A stretch of 64,000 bases of DNA from positions 1 through 64,000 of the forward strand of contig NZ_CAKZJO010000055.1 of the NCBI RefSeq assembly GCF_936943645.1, given 5' to 3'. The DNA comes from an uncultured Bradyrhizobium sp. (GTDB lineage Bacteria; Pseudomonadota; Alphaproteobacteria; Rhizobiales; Xanthobacteraceae). Each line of letters opens with the position of its first letter. Position 1 is the stretch's first letter. Shown here one piece after another: positions 1 to 10,155 of the stretch. The notes beneath the pieces are model-generated. The model had not been told where the DNA came from, did not search any database, and saw only the letters and a program-made list of their open reading frames with translations. Position numbers and translations under genes: made by a program.

Positions 1-1320
1 GGCGGCACGCCGACACCGCCACCCGGACGTCCGGGTTCGGCAGCGCCGGCACCCGGCGCGGCCCCGACTGCGACACCGACCCCTGGTCAACAAGGTGGCA
101 CGCCTCCCGCCGGAGCGCCCGCAGCCGGTACCCCGGCCGGGTCTCCGCAAGCCGGCACTTTGCCCCGGCCGCCGGCGCCTCCCCCTGGCGCCGCAGCTCC
201 GACAGTCGTTCCGGGCACGCCGGCCGCAGCGCCGCCGCCCGACAGGGCCGTGTACAAGCCGCCGACGGTTGCACCGGCGTTCCGGGCCGCGCCGACGGTT
301 GCCGCCCCCTTGCCGCCCGCGCCGCGTCCGCCACAGCGTGACCTGACTCCGCTCGCGATCGGTGCAGGCGTCGTGGCCGGCGCCGTGATCGGCGCGACCA
401 TCGCCGACCTTCACAACCAGCGTCGGGAGACCATCGAAGGCGGGCGCACCGTCTACACCGAGCCGGACCGCATCATCATCCGCGATCCCGGCGGGCAGGC
501 CTATGTCCGTGGCAACGATCTCTATCGCTTCCGCTACGGCGCACGCGACATCCGCACCGACACCGTCGGCGGAGAAACCCGCACGGTCGTGATCCGTCCC
601 GACGGCAGTGAGATCATCACCGTCGTCGGTCCCGATGGCCGGTTGATGCGACGCATCCGCAGGGATCCCCGCGGACGCGAGATCATCATCATCGACAACA
701 CCTATCGCGATCCGCGCGCGGTCGGCGGCTTCTATGTCGACGTGCCGCCGCCGGTCGTGAACATCCCCTATGATCGCTACATCGTCGACGCCCAGGAAGC
801 GTCGCCGGACGTGATCTACCAGACCATGGTGGCGCCGCCGGTGCAGCGGATCGATCGGCGTTACTCGCTCGACGAGATCCGCTACAGCCCGAATGTTCGC
901 ATGCAGATGCCGAGCATCGACGTCAACACGATCGTCTTCGAAACGGGATCGTGGACCATTCCGCCGGACCAGGCGGCCCGGCTGCAGGTCATTGCCGACG
1001 GCCTCAACCAGGCGATCCAGCGCAACCCGCGCGAGGTTTTCCTGATCGAGGGACACACCGACGCGGTCGGCAACGAGGTCGACAATCTCTCATTGTCGGA
1101 CCGCCGTGCGCAGGCTGCGGCCGAATTGCTGACGCAGCAGTTCGGTGTGCCCGCCGAGAACCTGACGTCGCAGGGCTATGGCGAGCAATACCTGAAGGAG
1201 CAGACGCAAGGGCCGAGCGTGATCAACCGGCGCGTCACGATCCGCAACATCACGCCGCTGCTCAACGGCGGCCAGGCCTCGCTGCCGCCGCCCCCGCCCG
1301 GCACCGCGCCGCCGCGCTGA
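1..1320 (+). CDS. OmpA-family outer membrane/peptidoglycan-binding protein, 5'-truncated by window edge
   Basis: The reading frame is open from base 1, so the start lies before the window. The visible N-terminal part is Pro/Ala/Gly-rich low complexity (about the first 110 codons). A short hydrophobic glycine/alanine stretch follows at about 355-405, then a charged middle region. The last ~110 residues form an OmpA C-terminal domain: FETGSWTIPP, IEGHTDAVGN, the LSLSDRRAQ segment that carries the peptidoglycan-contacting Asp and Arg, and SQGYGEQ. Proteins of this build normally tie the outer membrane to peptidoglycan. A strong terminator follows the stop. The middle region is not assigned. Confidence 0.85.
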   Translation, partial: GGTPTPPPGRPGSAAPAPGAAPTATPTPGQQGGTPPAGAPAAGTPAGSPQAGTLPRPPAPPPGAAAPTVVPGTPAAAPPPDRAVYKPPTVAPAFRAAPTVAAPLPPAPRPPQRDLTPLAIGAGVVAGAVIGATIADLHNQRRETIEGGRTVYTEPDRIIIRDPGGQAYVRGNDLYRFRYGARDIRTDTVGGETRTVVIRPDGSEIITVVGPDGRLMRRIRRDPRGREIIIIDNTYRDPRAVGGFYVDVPPPVVNIPYDRYIVDAQEASPDVIYQTMVAPPVQRIDRRYSLDEIRYSPNVRMQMPSIDVNTIVFETGSWTIPPDQAARLQVIADGLNQAIQRNPREVFLIEGHTDAVGNEVDNLSLSDRRAQAAAELLTQQFGVPAENLTSQGYGEQYLKEQTQGPSVINRRVTIRNITPLLNGGQASLPPPPPGTAPPR

Positions 1321-1335
1321 GGCACACACAAATGC

Positions 1336-1367
1336 AAAATGGCCGGGAGCGATCCCGGCCATTTTTT
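1336..1367. terminator. Rho-independent terminator
   Basis: A 13-bp stem (1336-1348 with 1353-1365) with a 4-base loop is followed by a T run. It sits 15 bases after the OmpA-like stop. The A tract on the left arm means it could also serve argG, which converges from the right. Confidence 0.85.
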
Positions 1368-1375
1368 ATGATGTT

Positions 1376-1505
1376 CTCGTGCCCCGGGCGCAGCGCAAAG
1401 CGCTGCAGAGCCGGGGCCCAGAAGCCAAAGCGAACCTGCGGATGGATTCTGGGTCCCGGCTCAGCGCCGCAACGCTTGTGCGTTGCAGCTTGTCCGGGAC
1501 ACGAG
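1376..1505. repeat. Intergenic palindromic element, 'tgccccgg...gtccggg' family
   Basis: This GC-rich imperfect inverted repeat lies between the converging OmpA-like gene and argG. Its outer ends read ctcgtgcccc and gtccgggacacgag. Inner blocks such as agccggggccca and tgggtcccggctcagcg pair with each other. Related copies are at 31880-31997 and 60609-60743. It codes for nothing I can support. Confidence 0.7.
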
Positions 1506-1510
1506 ACGTC

Positions 1511-2905
<1,395 letters not shown>

Positions 2906-2940
2906 TCAAATTTCGCACGCCTCGGCACGCATTTAATGGC

Positions 2941-3717
2941 TCAAACCGAGGGCTGGGGGCCGGTCTTGCGGCCGAACAGGCGCTGGCGGAGCCGGTAAGC
3001 GGGCATGTTCAGCCGGGTCAGGGCGGCATCGACCGCCTCGTCGGAAAACCGCGTCCGCGGCCAGCGGTAAATCAGCGCGTAGGCGAACCAGATCACGACG
3101 AAGGTGACGAGGCCGGCAATCGACACGTCGGTAAAGAAGTGCCCGCCAAAGGCCATGCGCAGCCCGCTGGTGACGGCGCCGAACACCACTGCTGCAGCAT
3201 AGGCGAGCGGTCGCCACGCCGGCGGCGCCAGCGCGGCCGGCGCCATGGTCCAGAACGCGGTCGCGCCTTCGCCCGAGAAGAACGAGCAGTTGCGCGCGCA
3301 ACCGCCGCGGGGATCCCACCACGGCACGAATTGCTGGTCGCCGGCGAACTCGGTCACCACCACCGGACGCGGTCGGCCCCAATAGGTCTTGAAGGTGAGG
3401 TTGGTCAGGATGCCGGCCGACAGGATGATGGTGCCGAGCAGGAACACGATCGCGCGTCCCGACACCATCAAGGGACGATCGGGCCTGATCATCTTGACCA
3501 CGAGCGCCACGAGCGACGGTAGCACGAAAGCCCAGGCGACCCACATCGCGGCATCGCGCGCGAAACCGGCCCAGTCGTTCAGCTTGAGCGGAAAGGTCTT
3601 CGTCTCGGGGTCGAAGAACAGCGACGCGAGCTTGAGATCGAGCTCGGGATAGAGGCCGAAAACGAGGCCGATCACGAGCCACAGCGCCAGGCCGATGAAA
3701 AGTCCGGTACGGTTCAT
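2941..3717 (-). CDS. PAP2-family membrane phosphatase (lipid phosphatase-like)
   Basis: The product is 258 residues with about six membrane segments. The three PAP2 phosphatase motifs are present: K110 with RPRP at 115-118, a SFFSGEGA block at 146-152, and R187 with H193 (LRMAFGGHFFTD). The second motif reads Ser-Gly-Glu where textbook members have Ser-Gly-His. Arg and His of motif 3 are intact. Likely substrates are membrane lipid phosphates such as undecaprenyl or lipid A phosphates, but this is inferred only from fold and motifs. The start at 3717 (MNRTGLF) puts the first hydrophobic helix at the N-terminus. Confidence 0.85.
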   Translation of the reverse strand: MNRTGLFIGLALWLVIGLVFGLYPELDLKLASLFFDPETKTFPLKLNDWAGFARDAAMWVAWAFVLPSLVALVVKMIRPDRPLMVSGRAIVFLLGTIILSAGILTNLTFKTYWGRPRPVVVTEFAGDQQFVPWWDPRGGCARNCSFFSGEGATAFWTMAPAALAPPAWRPLAYAAAVVFGAVTSGLRMAFGGHFFTDVSIAGLVTFVVIWFAYALIYRWPRTRFSDEAVDAALTRLNMPAYRLRQRLFGRKTGPQPSV

Positions 3718-3812
3718 GGCGCGCGGTTTAGCGGAGTGAGGCGGGGATGAAAACCCTGGATTCCGTCGCCGCACGCGAGCGTGAATCGGTCGAAATGCGA
3801 TGCCTCAACGGT

Positions 3813-3959
3813 GTCGTCCCGGACAAGCGAAGCGCTGATCCGGGACCCATAACCCCAGGGAGGAGTTTGGCGCTCGTGGTTACGAGTTCGCCCAAAACTA
3901 TTCCCTGGGGTTATGGGTCCCCGCGCCCCGTGCGCAATTGCGCACTAGGCGGGGACGAC
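3813..3959. repeat. Intergenic palindromic element with nested perfect 20-bp inverted repeat
   Basis: The outer ends gtcgtccc and ggggacgac pair. Inside, the 20-base arm at 3842-3861 (gggacccataaccccaggga) has its perfect complement at 3902-3921. The 16-base palindrome gtgcgcaattgcgcac lies at 3930-3945. Elements with the same outer and inner words lie at 27110-27250 and 37488-37598. Confidence 0.75.
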
Positions 3960-4009
3960 AGCGAATATGTGGTGCACGGCTCCGCATCACTCGCAAACCG
4001 GCCCGTAAA

Positions 4010-4507
4010 CTAGCGCTCATCCGGCCGCGAATTCGCGGGCAGTGGCGGCGGCGGCTCGCGTGGCGGGGGCGGCGGTTCGCGCCAGGCGCCGGCGTTGCGG
4101 CCGGCGATCAGCCAATAGACGATGCCGGCGACAATGCCGGCCCCCGTCATGATTTCCAGGTGACGCCGCACGATGCCTTCGAACTGCAAGGTGTCGGAGT
4201 GGAAGGGAACGAGGCCGAGATAGCAGGCGAGCCCGACGATGCCGCCGCCGACCGCGTAAGCGAGCGCGCTGCGGATGTAGAGCGCCTCGGTGATCGCGAC
4301 GATCACCGCCGCCGGCACCAGCGCGAAGCCCGAGACGAAGATGAAGCCGAAGCCGAGCAGGATGTCGATCGCGCCCTGATCGACAGGGCCTGCGCCGAGA
4401 TCGGCGAACTCCGGAAACAGGAGCGCGACGACCACGATCATGCCGCCGACGAAACAGGCGGCGAGGAAGCCGATGAAGATGACGATGAGGCGACCGATCA
4501 GGGACAT
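4010..4507 (-). CDS. Small integral membrane protein of unknown function
   Basis: The product is 165 residues with four hydrophobic helices (about 4-30, 44-68, 70-98 and 115-140). A proline-rich hydrophilic tail (PPPPPREPPPPLPANS) follows. I start at 4507 (MSLIGRLIVIF) because the upstream in-frame extension falls inside the repeat element at 4529-4613. I do not recognise a named family; hydropathy and tail suggest an inner-membrane protein with an exposed tail. It lies downstream of rlmN on the same strand, but the palindromic element separates them. Confidence 0.7.
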   Translation of the reverse strand: MSLIGRLIVIFIGFLAACFVGGMIVVVALLFPEFADLGAGPVDQGAIDILLGFGFIFVSGFALVPAAVIVAITEALYIRSALAYAVGGGIVGLACYLGLVPFHSDTLQFEGIVRRHLEIMTGAGIVAGIVYWLIAGRNAGAWREPPPPPREPPPPLPANSRPDER

Positions 4508-4528
4508 GGTACAAAAGCCAACCCAGTC

Positions 4529-4613
4529 GTCATTGCGAGCGTAGCGAAGCAATCCAGAAATGCGTCCGCGGAGACAGTCTGGATTGCTTCGTCGCTACGC
4601 TCCTCGCAATGAC
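4529..4613. repeat. Intergenic palindromic element, 'gtcattgcgagc' family (copy 1)
   Basis: This is an imperfect inverted repeat whose left arm starts at 4529 (gtcattgcgagcgtagcga) and whose right arm ends at 4613 with cgcaatgac. The right arm carries a few extra bases. A second copy with perfect 30-base arms is at 7674-7752. Confidence 0.85.
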
Positions 4614-4641
4614 GAGGATGCGAGAGCGCTGCCATGACAAG

Positions 4642-5844
4642 CTAATCCGTCATCGCCATGGCGCGCAGCGCCTGGCGCTCGCGTGCGCTGAGCTTCTCCG
4701 TCTCCGACTTGAGCTGGCCGCAAGCGGCGAGGATGTCGCGGCCGCGCGGGGTGCGCACCGGCGAGGAATAGCCGGCGTTGAAGATGTATTCGGAGAATTT
4801 TTCGATCTGGTCCCAGTCCGAGCACTCATAGGCGGTGCCGGGCCAGGGATTGAACGGGATCAGGTTGATCTTGGCGTGAATGCCCTTGAGCAACTTCACC
4901 AGCAGTTTTGCATCGTCGAGCGAATCGTTGACACCCTTGAGCATCACATATTCGAAGGTGATGCGGCGCGCGTTGGAGGCGCCGGGATAATCGCGGCAGG
5001 CCTGCAGCAGCTCCTTGATCGGATATTTGCGGTTGAGCGGCACCAGCTCGTTGCGCAATTCGTCGCGCACCGCGTGCAGCGAGATCGCGAGCATGACGCC
5101 GATCTCCTCGCCGGCACGCACGATGTTCGGCACCACGCCCGAGGTCGACAGCGTGATTCGGCGGCGGGAGATGCCAATGCCTTCGTTGTCGCCGACGATC
5201 AGCAGCGCATCGCGCACCGCGTCGAAATTGTAGAGCGGCTCGCCCATGCCCATCATCACGATGTTGGTGACGCGGCGCGTGCCGTCCTCGCGATCGGCCC
5301 AGTCGTTGAGGCGATCGCGCGCGACCATGATCTGTCCCACGATCTCACCGGCGGTGAGGTTGCGCACCAGCCGCTGCGTGCCGGTGTGGCAGAACGAGCA
5401 GTTCAACGTGCAGCCCACCTGCGAGGAGACGCAAAGCGTGCCGCGATCGGTCTCGGGGATATAGACGCACTCGACTTCATGCGCCTTCTGAACATTGTCA
5501 CCGCTCGGCAGGCGCAGCAGCCATTTGCGGGTGCCGTCGTTGGAGATCTGCTCGGCGACGACTTCGGGCCGGTCGACGGTGAAGTGCTGCGCGAGCTCGG
5601 CGCGAATGCCCTTCGAGATCGAGGTCATGTCCTCGAAGCTCTGGGCGCCGCGGAAGTAGAGCCAGTGCCAGAGCTGCTGCACGCGCATCTTGCGCTGCGC
5701 CGGCGCGACGCCGATCTCACCGAGGCGGTCGGCCAGCTCGGTGCGCGACAGGCCGATCAGCGACGGCCTTGCCGGCGGCACGTAAGTTTCGAGCGGAGTC
5801 TTCTCCACTGGGATTGCGTCGTGCGGCTCGGTCGTCGGTTGCAT
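4642..5844 (-). CDS. rlmN: 23S rRNA A2503 / tRNA A37 C2-methyltransferase
   Basis: This radical-SAM enzyme methylates C2 of A2503 in 23S rRNA and of A37 in some tRNAs. The 400-residue product has the N-terminal RNA-binding helix region ([20 protein letters not shown]), Cys138 in GTLCVSSQ, and the cluster motif C145-TLN-C149-SF-C152. It also has the SAM-binding stretch [11 protein letters not shown] and STSGVVP. A late Cys in DILAACGQL fits the methyl-carrying cysteine of this family. The length is normal. Confidence 0.96.
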   Translation of the reverse strand: MQPTTEPHDAIPVEKTPLETYVPPARPSLIGLSRTELADRLGEIGVAPAQRKMRVQQLWHWLYFRGAQSFEDMTSISKGIRAELAQHFTVDRPEVVAEQISNDGTRKWLLRLPSGDNVQKAHEVECVYIPETDRGTLCVSSQVGCTLNCSFCHTGTQRLVRNLTAGEIVGQIMVARDRLNDWADREDGTRRVTNIVMMGMGEPLYNFDAVRDALLIVGDNEGIGISRRRITLSTSGVVPNIVRAGEEIGVMLAISLHAVRDELRNELVPLNRKYPIKELLQACRDYPGASNARRITFEYVMLKGVNDSLDDAKLLVKLLKGIHAKINLIPFNPWPGTAYECSDWDQIEKFSEYIFNAGYSSPVRTPRGRDILAACGQLKSETEKLSARERQALRAMAMTD

Positions 5845-5870
5845 TGGTTGCCTGAGGTTGCTGCTGTCTC

Positions 5871-5983
5871 GTCATGCCCGGGCTTGTCCCGGGTATCCAC
5901 GTTCTTGTCCGCCTGCGGTTAACACGTGGATGGCCGGGACATCCGGTGCGAAGACGCGCTTCGCGCTTTAGCCCAGCCATGAC
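5871..5983. repeat. Intergenic palindromic element, 'gtcatgcccggg' family
   Basis: The outer words gtcatgcccgggctt and gcccagccatgac are inverted, with a second pair (tatccacgtt / aacacgtggatg) inside. A related element is at 45734-45818. It lies directly upstream of rlmN. Confidence 0.7.
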
Positions 5984-6054
5984 GACTGAAATTGTGGAAC
6001 CGGCCCTATATAGCAACCAGCCCCGCCGATTGCGACCGTGGCTATTACTTAGCC

Positions 6055-6693
6055 TTACCGCCGGCAATCCTGGGCGATCTTGTCGAGCGCCTGGGCGAGG
6101 CCCTTCAGCGAGAAGGTGTCGGTCGTCTCCGTGCCCTTGGCCGAGACGCCCTTGACCACGAGATCGGCGGATTTGCGCATGGCTTCGACCATCCGCTCTT
6201 CCTCGGCCGCATTCTTGATCCAGAGGCCGTCGCCCTGGGTGTACATCGCAAAGGCAGCGCCGCCGACCTCGACCGAGGATTCCGAGCCCGGCTTCAGCGC
6301 ATAGCCGATCATCACCGAGACTTCGTTGTTCACTTTCTCGGCCGGCCGGGTCGAGACGAAGGCATAGGCGGGATCGCGCGGGCGGTTCGGCGGGTTGGTC
6401 TTCGACGAGGAGGGCTTGGCCAGCGCAAAACAGACCTTCTTGCCGTTGGGCGTCGCCGAATAGGCGCCCCAGGTGCCGAATTGGCCGATCAGGGTCGGCT
6501 CCGCGCCGCCCGCAACTGCCGCGGGCGGGGCCACCGGTTTGCTCTCCGGCTTCGCAGCCGATTTTGCACTCGTATGGGCCGCCGGTTTTGCCGCCGCCTT
6601 CGGCGCCGGTTGTGCCGTCTGCGCCTGCGCAGAATCAGCGACTCCCCCGGCCACAACGCCAGTCATCAAGGCTAAAATCAGCACCCGCCACAT
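6055..6693 (-). CDS. Invasion-associated locus B (IalB) family periplasmic protein
   Basis: The product is 212 residues. The N-terminus has a signal peptide ending near ADSAQAQ (residue ~25), then an Ala/Lys/Pro-rich linker to about residue 60. The remainder carries the IalB pattern: GQFGTWGAYSAT, KVCFALAKP, then the AYAFVSTRPAEKVNNEVSVMIG strand region and a C-terminal QDCRR. IalB was named in Bartonella, but most alphaproteobacteria have such proteins with no known invasion role, so the function is open. Confidence 0.8.
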   Translation of the reverse strand: MWRVLILALMTGVVAGGVADSAQAQTAQPAPKAAAKPAAHTSAKSAAKPESKPVAPPAAVAGGAEPTLIGQFGTWGAYSATPNGKKVCFALAKPSSSKTNPPNRPRDPAYAFVSTRPAEKVNNEVSVMIGYALKPGSESSVEVGGAAFAMYTQGDGLWIKNAAEEERMVEAMRKSADLVVKGVSAKGTETTDTFSLKGLAQALDKIAQDCRR

Positions 6694-6806
6694 GCTGGAG
6701 TGGTTCCCTCAATATTGTGACTGGAAGATGGCCCGGCTGCGCTTTGTCCCCGTGGCAGGGATAGCCGGGAAAGTCCAATTTGGGAAGGCAGTTAGCGGGA
6801 TAGCGA

Positions 6807-7646
6807 TCAGCCCCTGGATCGCACGGCGCGTTGCTCCGACCATTGCGCCTCGGTCCAGCCCAAAAGGTCCTCGGCGCCGGAACTGCGCAGGTGTGCGCCA
6901 CCGTCGATAACGACCATCTCGCCGTTGATATACGCAGCACGGTCCGAGACCAGGAAGCTGGCGAGGTCGGCAAGCTCGCCGTGCTCTCCGGTCCGGCCCA
7001 GCGGGTTGCGCGCGGTCCAGCCTTCGTCGCGGCCTTCCGGGCGGAGCTGTCCCGTCGCGCCCGCGGTCGGGAACGGACCGGGCGCAATGGCGACGGTGCG
7101 AATGCCTTTCGGTCCCCATTCCACCGCGAGGCTCCTGGTCATCGCCAGCAGCGCCGACTTCGCCATCGCCGACGGCACCGTGAAGGCGCGGCCGGTGATG
7201 GTCGAGGTCGAGAGGATCGAGAGCACGACGCCGCCATGCCTGCCGTCGATCCAGCGCTTGCCGGCAGCGAGCGTGCAATACATCGCCCCATGCAGCGTCG
7301 GCGCGAGGATCGCGTCGGCCGCGCGGAACGACAGATGCTCGCTCTGCGCGATGAAGGTCGCGGCTGCGTTGTTGACGAGGATATCGAGCGGCGCCTCGCG
7401 CCAGATTTCATCCATCATGGCCTCGACGGCAGCGCCATCGCGAATATCGCAGGCGATGGTCGAGACCTTGCCGCCGCCCTGCGCGCGCATCTCCGCAGCC
7501 GTCGTCTCCAGCCGATCCAGCTTGCGGCCGCAGATCACGAGCTCGGCGCCAAGCGCGAGGAAACGGCGCCCCATCGCGGCGCCAAGGCCCGAGCCGCCAC
7601 CGGTGACGAGGATGCGCTTGTGCTTGAGCAGGCCCGTTTCAAACAT
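6807..7646 (-). CDS. SDR-family reductase, 2,4-dienoyl-CoA-reductase-like
   Basis: The 279-residue Rossmann protein has TGGGSGLG at 15-22, NNAA at 92-95 and the usual C-terminal GGAH. The canonical SDR tyrosine is absent: where YxxxK is expected it has S159-A-M-A-K163, with S146 in the position of the catalytic serine. Loss of that tyrosine is known in the 2,4-dienoyl-CoA reductase branch, which reduces unsaturated fatty acyl-CoAs with NADPH, so that is the best guess. The start at 7646 (MFETGLLKHKRILVTGG) is preferred because the longer frame runs through the repeat at 7674-7752. Confidence 0.82.
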   Translation of the reverse strand: MFETGLLKHKRILVTGGGSGLGAAMGRRFLALGAELVICGRKLDRLETTAAEMRAQGGGKVSTIACDIRDGAAVEAMMDEIWREAPLDILVNNAAATFIAQSEHLSFRAADAILAPTLHGAMYCTLAAGKRWIDGRHGGVVLSILSTSTITGRAFTVPSAMAKSALLAMTRSLAVEWGPKGIRTVAIAPGPFPTAGATGQLRPEGRDEGWTARNPLGRTGEHGELADLASFLVSDRAAYINGEMVVIDGGAHLRSSGAEDLLGWTEAQWSEQRAVRSRG

Positions 7647-7673
7647 CGTTTGAATCCTTTCTCCGCGGATTTC

Positions 7674-7752
7674 GTCATTGCGAGCGCAGCGAAGCAATCC
7701 AGAGTCCGTCCGGCGGAAATAGTCTGGATTGCTTCGCTGCGCTCGCAATGAC
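7674..7752. repeat. Intergenic palindromic element, 'gtcattgcgagc' family (copy 2, perfect)
   Basis: The left arm 7674-7703 and right arm 7723-7752 are exact reverse complements over 30 bases, with a 19-base loop. It matches the imperfect copy at 4529-4613 and sits just upstream of the SDR gene start. Confidence 0.9.
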
Positions 7753-7862
7753 GAGGATAGGCTGGCGCGTCGGTTTGGCAAAGAATCCGGATTGTCGCCC
7801 GTGCCCAAATCCGGCAGAAACGGCCAAACTATAATTCCACTCGAAACGCTTCAGGTGCCGCC

Positions 7863-8837
7863 ATGAAAGCCATCCTCTGCTCGCAATATTGCCAGCCCGA
7901 CGATCTCGTGCTCGCCGACGTGCCGGATCCGGTGGCGGGTCCCGGCGAAGCCGTGATCGCGATCAAGGCGGCGGCGCTGAATTTCTTCGACATCCTGATG
8001 ATCCAGGGCAAGTACCAGATCAAGCCGCCGTTCCCGTTCTCGCCGGCCGCGGAAGTCGCCGGCGTGATCGAGAGCATCGGCCCCGGCGTCACCGACCTCA
8101 AGGTCGGCGACCGCGTCGTCGCCTCCTGCGGCCATAACGGCGCGCGCGAGAAGATCGCGCTGCCGGCGGTGTCGATCGTGAAGATCCCCGACAATCTCGA
8201 CTACGACCGCGCGGCCGGCATCATCATCATCTACGGCACCGCGCTGCATGCGCTGGAGGATCGCGCCAGCCCGAAGCCGGGCGAGACGCTCGCAGTGCTG
8301 GGCGCGGCCGGCGGCACGGGCCTGGCTGCCTGCGAGCTTGGCAAGCTGATGGGGTTGAAGGTCATCGCTTGCGCCTCGTCGGACGAGAAGCTGGAGTTCG
8401 CGAAGGCTCACGGCGCCGAGCTGACGCTGAACTACGCCAAGGAAGATCTGAAGGAAGGCCTGCGCAAGCTCACCGGCGGCAAGGGCGTCGACATCATCTT
8501 CGATCCCGTGGGCGGTGCCTATGCCGAGCAGGCGCTGCGCTCGATCGCCTGGGAAGGCCGCTTCCTCGTCATCGGCTTTGCTGCCGGCGACATTCCGAAG
8601 ATGCCGCTGAACCTCGCGCTCTTGAAGGGCTGCGATATCCGCGGCGTGTTCTGGGGCGCATGGACCCGGCAGAATCCGGAGAAGAACCGCGCCAATCTCG
8701 AGAAGCTCGTGAAATGGACCGCGGAAGGAAAGATTTCATCGCATGTCGATCGCACCTTCCCGCTGGCCCAGACCGCGGACGCATTGAAGGTGCTGGCGGG
8801 ACGGCAAGCCATGGGCAAGGTGATTTTGCATCCGTGA
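7863..8837 (+). CDS. NADPH:quinone oxidoreductase family (MDR/zinc-free alcohol dehydrogenase-like)
   Basis: The 324-residue protein has the GroES-like N-terminal half (AALNFFDILMIQGKYQ, FSPAAEVAGVIESIG, VGDRVV). A nucleotide-binding half follows with AVLGAAGGTGLAACELGK near residue 145 and DIIFDPVGG. Zinc-binding cysteines of true alcohol dehydrogenases are not seen. Such enzymes reduce quinones or enoyl groups with NADPH. It is divergent from the dienoyl-CoA-reductase-like SDR, which makes a shared role in unsaturated acyl or carbonyl reduction conceivable but unproven. Confidence 0.88.
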   Translation: MKAILCSQYCQPDDLVLADVPDPVAGPGEAVIAIKAAALNFFDILMIQGKYQIKPPFPFSPAAEVAGVIESIGPGVTDLKVGDRVVASCGHNGAREKIALPAVSIVKIPDNLDYDRAAGIIIIYGTALHALEDRASPKPGETLAVLGAAGGTGLAACELGKLMGLKVIACASSDEKLEFAKAHGAELTLNYAKEDLKEGLRKLTGGKGVDIIFDPVGGAYAEQALRSIAWEGRFLVIGFAAGDIPKMPLNLALLKGCDIRGVFWGAWTRQNPEKNRANLEKLVKWTAEGKISSHVDRTFPLAQTADALKVLAGRQAMGKVILHP

Positions 8838-9294
8838 GGATGTAACGGCGAACGGTGTCGCGACGTCATCGCCACATATTCAACTGTCATCGCCCGGCCA
8901 GTGCGCAATTGCGCACGAGGACCGGGCGATCCAGCATTCCAGAGACGTCAGTGATTTAGCCGAGAAGCCGCGGCGTACTGGATGCCCCGGTCAAGCCGGG
9001 GCATGACTGCGGAGGACGAGACGGGCAGCTTGGCAAACTCCCGCTCCTCGCGCGACGTCGCGCCCCGCCAACGCGGTCAACTCCTCCTCAACCGTCGTCG
9101 CCGAAATTGCGGTGCATTCCGCGTCGTCGCCCCAATCAAACCCAAATATCTCCAGATTCGCGCAAACCGCCGTCGCTTTTTGGGCTGAATCGGACGGCGA
9201 TTTACCGGTTCCAGTTTGCGGGGCGCTTCTGGACAACAATAAAAAGACTGAACCCGGGAATGCCCCTGCGTAGTCAGTAATGGGGAGCATCACC
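8838..9294. other. 457-bp gene-free stretch
   Basis: The left part is the repeat at 8885-9007. The remainder (9008-9294) has no convincing ORF; an antisense frame of ~100 codons crosses it but lacks family features. An A/T-rich run at 9238-9250 may belong to the promoter of the following operon. Confidence 0.6.
8885..9007. repeat. ~120-bp intergenic repeat, copy 1 (upstream of TAXI operon)
   Basis: Two hairpins are joined by a spacer. The first (8885-8932) is gtcatcgcccgg... around the palindrome gtgcgcaattgcgcac (8901-8916). The second is gatgccccggtcaagccggggcatgac (to 9007). The same arrangement and almost the same sequence recur in the same orientation at 11338-11457. Confidence 0.88.
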
Positions 9295-10137
9295 ATGGAG
9301 ACGACGGCATACCGTCCGTCCGGGGAGTCGCGGGCGTTCGACTCCGATCGATCAGCATCACTTCAGTCCACCACGTCCTACATCCGTGCGCGCGCTGCGC
9401 GGGCCGAGCCTTCGGACGATCCAATGCCTCTGTTCCTGTCCGATCCGCTGGGGGCACCGGATCCAAGGGAATATGTGCCGCGCGAGCTGCGTGCCAGATC
9501 CGGGATCGTCCCGCGCCTGCTGGCGACGGGGCTGGCGATCTCGGGCGCTGCGATTCTCGCGGCGCTGTTTCAATCCGACCTGCGCAATCTCGTCGCCGGC
9601 GGCTCGTCGGGCACGCCTGCCGGGCAAGCCACGGCGCCGAGCAACGCGCCAGCGGCACGGCAGGTCCCGCTCAAGGATCCGGCCCGCGTGACCAACACGA
9701 TGCTGGCGAGCGCCGACAAGCAGGAGCTTCCGGTGCCGTCAACGCCAAGCCGCGAAGCGATCGCGACCGCCTATCAGGTGGCGCTGCAAGCCCAATCCCA
9801 ACCTCAAGCGCAAGCGCCCGTCGCAGCGGCGCCCGCGCCGCCCGAACCCGTCAGAACCCTCGACGCCGACACCTTGGCAGGGCTGATGACGCGCGCCAGA
9901 AACCTGATGAGTGTCGGCGACCTCGCCGCAGCGCGCCTGCTGCTCGAGCGGGCGGCCAATGCGAAAGACGCGACGGCTGCGCTTCTGCTGGCGCAGACCT
10001 ACGATCCCGCAGTGCTCGGCACCAGCGACGCACGCAGCGTCATTGCCGACGGGGCGGTTGCTCGTGACTGGTACCAGCGCGCCGCAAGCCTCGGATCGGC
10101 GGAGGCGCAACGGCGCCTCGGCCAGCTCTCGAACTAG
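9295..10137 (+). CDS. Membrane-anchored protein with C-terminal Sel1/TPR-like repeats
   Basis: The 280-residue protein has a hydrophilic N-terminus and one transmembrane helix at about 77-96 (LLATGLAISGAAILAALF). An Ala/Gln/Pro-rich linker follows. The C-terminal helical repeat region (ARNLMSVGDLAAARLLLERAA, DWYQRAASLGSAEAQRRLGQ) resembles Sel1 repeats. I start at 9295 because GGGGAG lies 7 bases upstream; an ATG at 9280 has no such site. It ends 18 bases before the TAXI gene, so the two form an operon. It may scaffold a periplasmic partner. Confidence 0.75.
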   Translation: METTAYRPSGESRAFDSDRSASLQSTTSYIRARAARAEPSDDPMPLFLSDPLGAPDPREYVPRELRARSGIVPRLLATGLAISGAAILAALFQSDLRNLVAGGSSGTPAGQATAPSNAPAARQVPLKDPARVTNTMLASADKQELPVPSTPSREAIATAYQVALQAQSQPQAQAPVAAAPAPPEPVRTLDADTLAGLMTRARNLMSVGDLAAARLLLERAANAKDATAALLLAQTYDPAVLGTSDARSVIADGAVARDWYQRAASLGSAEAQRRLGQLSN

Positions 10138-10155
10138 AACTCGTCAGGGGACATC

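Noticed and set aside
3747..4013. 88-codon plus-strand ORF
   Set aside because: It is the translation of the palindromic element at 3813-3959.
8991..9296. 101-codon minus-strand ORF in the gap before the TAXI operon
   Set aside because: It runs into the repeat element and has no recognisable feature.
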